Below the pieces are notes generated by a model. It was not told the origin of the DNA and searched no databases. It saw only the letters and a program-made list of their open reading frames with translations. Shown one piece after another: positions 33,080-35,662 of a stretch of 35,662 nt of DNA. The stretch comes from an uncultured Bacteroidota bacterium (GTDB lineage: Bacteria > Bacteroidota > Bacteroidia > Chitinophagales > Chitinophagaceae), in assembly GCA_903904855.1 (NCBI GenBank), contig CAIVEH010000012.1:1-35662 (forward strand), written 5' to 3'. Both the position numbers and the translations under genes were made by a program. The number at the start of each line of letters is the position of its first letter. Position 1 is the first letter of the stretch.

Positions 33080-35023
33080 TTATTCTTTAACTACTCTAAT
33101 AATTTCCCTTTCTCCATTCTCTGAAGTCATTTCAAGAATATAAATTCCAGGAATAATTTTTTGCAGTTGGACTGAATTACTCCCAGGTTCCAAAATCCCT
33201 TCTTTTATCGTGATACCCGTTACTTTCAATATGCGATATTTGGTAGTTTCAGTTATCCCAGTAATATTTAAATCATCATTAGCTGGATTCGGCCAAACCT
33301 TCACCTCTCCTTTGGAAAGGATGGGAGATGTCTCAGAAGGAATCTCAATGTTTACATTGCTGCAATGAATATCGCTGCCGCAGGTGGTATATACAGTAAC
33401 GCAAACATGATAGGAACCTGAAAGACTGTAGGTATGTAAAGCTGGTGTGCCGGTTGCAGTATGACCATCCCCGAAATTCCATACTATGCTGTCTAAACCA
33501 GTGGTTGTGCCTGTATAGGTAACGCCGATTGTATGCGTGCCGGTATCTGTATAGGATGCAATCGGAGATGCTGTACAACTGCAATCAACACCATACTTCA
33601 TGACAAAGAAATCAGTATTGCCACCAACTGTATGATATGCCGGAATAGCTGGTGATCCCGCCCAGATACTGTCAACCACTTCACCACCTACATAGATATT
33701 GCCTACTTTGTCGGATGTGATGGCGTTTCCTTCATTGTAAAGGCCATCTCCATGAATCTGCCTGATACTGAGCATATTTTTCCCTGAATCAAGTACTACA
33801 AAATATGGACTCCAGCCATCACCAGTAGGTGTTGTAAGTGTAACTGATCCATCAGTAGTAGAACCAGCAAATGTACCAAATGCTGCAAGTTGATAATTGG
33901 GTAAAAGGGTAATACTGCCAAACCCGTTTACTGAAGTATGACTGTCAAAATGTTTGATCCAGTTTACATTTCCGTTTGTATCAGTTTTCATAACAATAGA
34001 AATATCAGTAAAACTTGGTGCAGAAACAGAATCACCATTAAACGAAAATGTTGGCGAACCAGTAAATGGTTGAGCACCACCACCAAAATATAAATGTTTA
34101 GACTGGTCCATAACCAAACCGCCAATCCCATCGTCATCCCCGTGACCGCAAAAATATTGCCAAAGTAAACTTCTACTTGCAGTAAATGCAGCAGCGTAAA
34201 ATGAATCTGTTGTAGTGCCGCCATATATACTTTGGTTTATTTCTCCGTATACATATAATTTATTAGTAGCTGGGTCTATTACTGCGCCATGCAAATACCA
34301 GGCTGAATCCAAAGCCAACCTCACTGTACTTAGCAAGGTACCTGAAGTATTATAAGTATAGTCATAAACACCATATACGCTGGTGCCGGAGAGAAGTGGA
34401 ACCCCTGATTTCATATAACAAAAATAATGTAATTTATTTGATCCGTCAATTGCGATAGGGTCTGCAAGACTTCCTAATAGAATTTCACACGCAAAAGTAT
34501 TAACACCTATATACCGAATCCAATCAAAATGTCCAATAGTATCAAATTGAATCAATCCAGTCAGCAAGTGTCCTGAAGCAAAGCTGGTATCAGACCCAAT
34601 ATGAAATGTACCGCCGCTACCACCAAATTCACCTGCAACAAAGATATGCCCCAGATTGTCTGAGGTAACTCCAAACGGGGTACAAATATCCGCCGAAGAG
34701 GCAAGAAGTTTAGCCCAACGCATTTGACCGTTACAATTGTAGCTTGTTATTAAAATATTATTGCTTGCCCCATAGGCTCCAGTTGAACGATAGAAAGTAT
34801 CGGCATATATCGGATTATTCCCAACAATACTAAGCGCATATATATTACCATTGGGGTCAGTACACATGAATTTTGTTTGCTCCCATTCTCTAGACCCAAA
34901 GGAGCTTAGATCTTGATCTGTTCCCCCGCCTTTGATCCATTTAAATTGCTGACTTTGAGCTGGTAAAGCAGTAATAAAAATTAAAATCAACACTAAAGTT
35001 ATCCTTTTAATTATCTGTTTCAC
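33080..35023 (-). CDS. Secreted beta-propeller-like protein with PKD domain and T9SS tail
   Basis: The 647-residue product starts with GTG (35021-35023). A signal peptide covers about residues 1-24 (ends ALPAQS). Most of the chain consists of degenerate repeats of the type G-N-I-Y-V-x-G-x..D..F-V-M-K-Y or L-Y-F-G-G, resembling SBBP-type beta-propeller repeats. A PKD domain lies at about residues 490-570 (VWNFGDGHTATGTPALHTY, the classic W-N-F-G-D-G motif). The C-terminus, from VKVWPNPANDDLNITG to IIRVVKE, is a T9SS type A sorting domain. It probably sits on the surface or is released; the ligand is unknown. No other ATG gives a full signal peptide, which supports the GTG start. Confidence 0.87.
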   Translation of the reverse strand: MKQIIKRITLVLILIFITALPAQSQQFKWIKGGGTDQDLSSFGSREWEQTKFMCTDPNGNIYALSIVGNNPIYADTFYRSTGAYGASNNILITSYNCNGQMRWAKLLASSADICTPFGVTSDNLGHIFVAGEFGGSGGTFHIGSDTSFASGHLLTGLIQFDTIGHFDWIRYIGVNTFACEILLGSLADPIAIDGSNKLHYFCYMKSGVPLLSGTSVYGVYDYTYNTSGTLLSTVRLALDSAWYLHGAVIDPATNKLYVYGEINQSIYGGTTTDSFYAAAFTASRSLLWQYFCGHGDDDGIGGLVMDQSKHLYFGGGAQPFTGSPTFSFNGDSVSAPSFTDISIVMKTDTNGNVNWIKHFDSHTSVNGFGSITLLPNYQLAAFGTFAGSTTDGSVTLTTPTGDGWSPYFVVLDSGKNMLSIRQIHGDGLYNEGNAITSDKVGNIYVGGEVVDSIWAGSPAIPAYHTVGGNTDFFVMKYGVDCSCTASPIASYTDTGTHTIGVTYTGTTTGLDSIVWNFGDGHTATGTPALHTYSLSGSYHVCVTVYTTCGSDIHCSNVNIEIPSETSPILSKGEVKVWPNPANDDLNITGITETTKYRILKVTGITIKEGILEPGSNSVQLQKIIPGIYILEMTSENGEREIIRVVKE

Positions 35024-35218
35024 GTATTTGTTTTTATAAAATTAAAACAATTTATTCAAATTACCTCTATTATTAACAGAGGTAATCTTTACTTTAATTT
35101 TTATTGACTCACCACTACCAAACGTTGCATTTGTAAAGTCTTTCCAATTTAAATGGATGTAATAATCAATAAAAAATAGGCACTATTAGACCATTTTCCG
35201 CCGTATTCTAAGTTTTCC

Positions 35219-35237
35219 CACTCGTTCGCGTTTGCAA
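35219..35237 (+). repeat. 19-bp dispersed motif, copy 2
   Basis: Exact second copy of the motif at 32803-32821. It is extended by a local direct repeat: gcgtttgcaacgc occurs at 35228-35240 and again at 35256-35268. Confidence 0.65.
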
Positions 35238-35461
35238 CGCGAATGCCTCGGTAGTGCGTTTGCAACGCACAAATTTTCCTATTATCGTATATTTTGCCAT
35301 CAAAAAAAAAATAATTATGCTAAATAATTAGGAATTATCAACTATCTACCATACCTTCGTTCCAAATTTATAGACAAATATAATTTATTAAACTATGAAA
35401 CTACCATTATTTTATAATAAGTATTCCGAAGGGCTTTTTACCATCTCAGGAACCAGGAACA

Positions 35462-35536
35462 CAAACATTCCCGCTAATTTAGGCGATTGAAAATCGAATA
35501 TTCAAACATTCTCGATGATTTCGGCGATTGAAAATC
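35462..35536 (+). repeat. Pair of 34-bp direct repeats
   Basis: Units 35462-35495 and 35503-35536 match at 30 of 34 positions (both start caaacattc and end ggcgattgaaaatc) with a 7-base spacer. The end of each unit can form a small hairpin (gatt-gaa-aatc). Only two units with a short spacer are present, so this is not a CRISPR array. Confidence 0.7.
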
Positions 35537-35605
35537 TCATATTTTTATTACCACTATACATTTGAATACATTTGCGCACTCTAAAATTTCAATATTTTTG
35601 CAATA

Positions 35606-35662
35606 GCACCCTCTCCTTTGGAAGTCTATCCCGATTTTTCATCGGGAAGGGCCGGGGTGAGG
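35606..35662 (+). repeat. Dispersed GGTGAGG-ended repeat at right edge
   Basis: It begins ccctctcctttgg, has a hairpin cccgat-ttttc-atcggg, and ends gggccggggtgagg at the window edge. Its ends match the element at 208-262 on the minus strand. It may continue beyond the window. Confidence 0.5.

Larger units (their letters stand above)
35024..35662. other. AT-rich intergenic DNA with three repeat types
   Basis: No gene is supported. It contains the 19-bp motif copy 2 (35219-35237), a 34-bp direct repeat pair (35462-35536) and the GGTGAGG-ended repeat at the right edge. The promoter of the 33080-35023 gene should lie in its first 150 bases, but no clear match was found. Confidence 0.5.

Noticed and set aside
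35462..35536. Possible CRISPR array
   Set aside because: Only two repeat units with a 7-base spacer, and no cas genes in the window.

Overview
The window looks like chromosomal DNA of a member of the Bacteroidetes, probably of the Chitinophagales/Sphingobacteriia type. This is an inference from gene content. Five secreted proteins end in a type IX secretion (T9SS) C-terminal sorting domain with a Y/F/V-PNP motif. DUF3127, DUF4836 and DUF1569 proteins are present, as is the characteristic cluster ctaB - two subunit III genes - subunit IV - SCO - DUF420. Intergenic DNA is AT-rich, and genes lack strong Shine-Dalgarno sequences. No transposase, phage gene or CRISPR array was seen.

Layout: (1) 1-1050 holds the 5' end of a repeat-rich surface protein running off the left edge (minus strand) and repeat-bearing intergenic DNA. 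(2) 1051-10983 holds two large plus-strand secreted proteins. The first is almost entirely bacterial Ig-like (BIG2) repeats; the second is Kelch + E-set + BIG2 + NHL propeller + Ig + T9SS tail. (3) 11003-21175 is a housekeeping block: DinB-like protein, acyltransferase, MoxR ATPase, MazG-like pyrophosphohydrolase, a T9SS propeller protein, aspartate kinase, a lipoprotein with BNR-like repeats, a DUF4836 lipoprotein and a DUF3127 protein with an SSB-like acidic tip. (4) 21176-21700 contains two long tandem hairpins with the same core but different outer stems, a terminator and tRNA-His. (5) 21845-26553 is a minus-strand cytochrome c oxidase accessory cluster (heme O synthase, two subunit III, subunit IV, SCO, DUF420). 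Its intergenic gaps carry short GC palindromes set at stop codons and two degenerate micro-tandem arrays, one of 7-mers and one of 8-mers. (6) 26816-35023 holds two more large T9SS proteins on the minus strand, the first a modular paralogue of the 5740-10983 protein. (7) The rest is AT-rich intergenic DNA with dispersed repeats.

How the genes work together: the cox cluster would supply heme O, copper delivery and the small membrane subunits of an aa3/caa3-type oxidase whose catalytic subunits I and II are not in the window. The T9SS cargo proteins would be secreted or surface-anchored by machinery encoded elsewhere. The most unusual structures are non-coding: the twin hairpins at 21250-21534, whose arms co-vary between copies, and the palindrome-plus-array organisation of the cox gaps.
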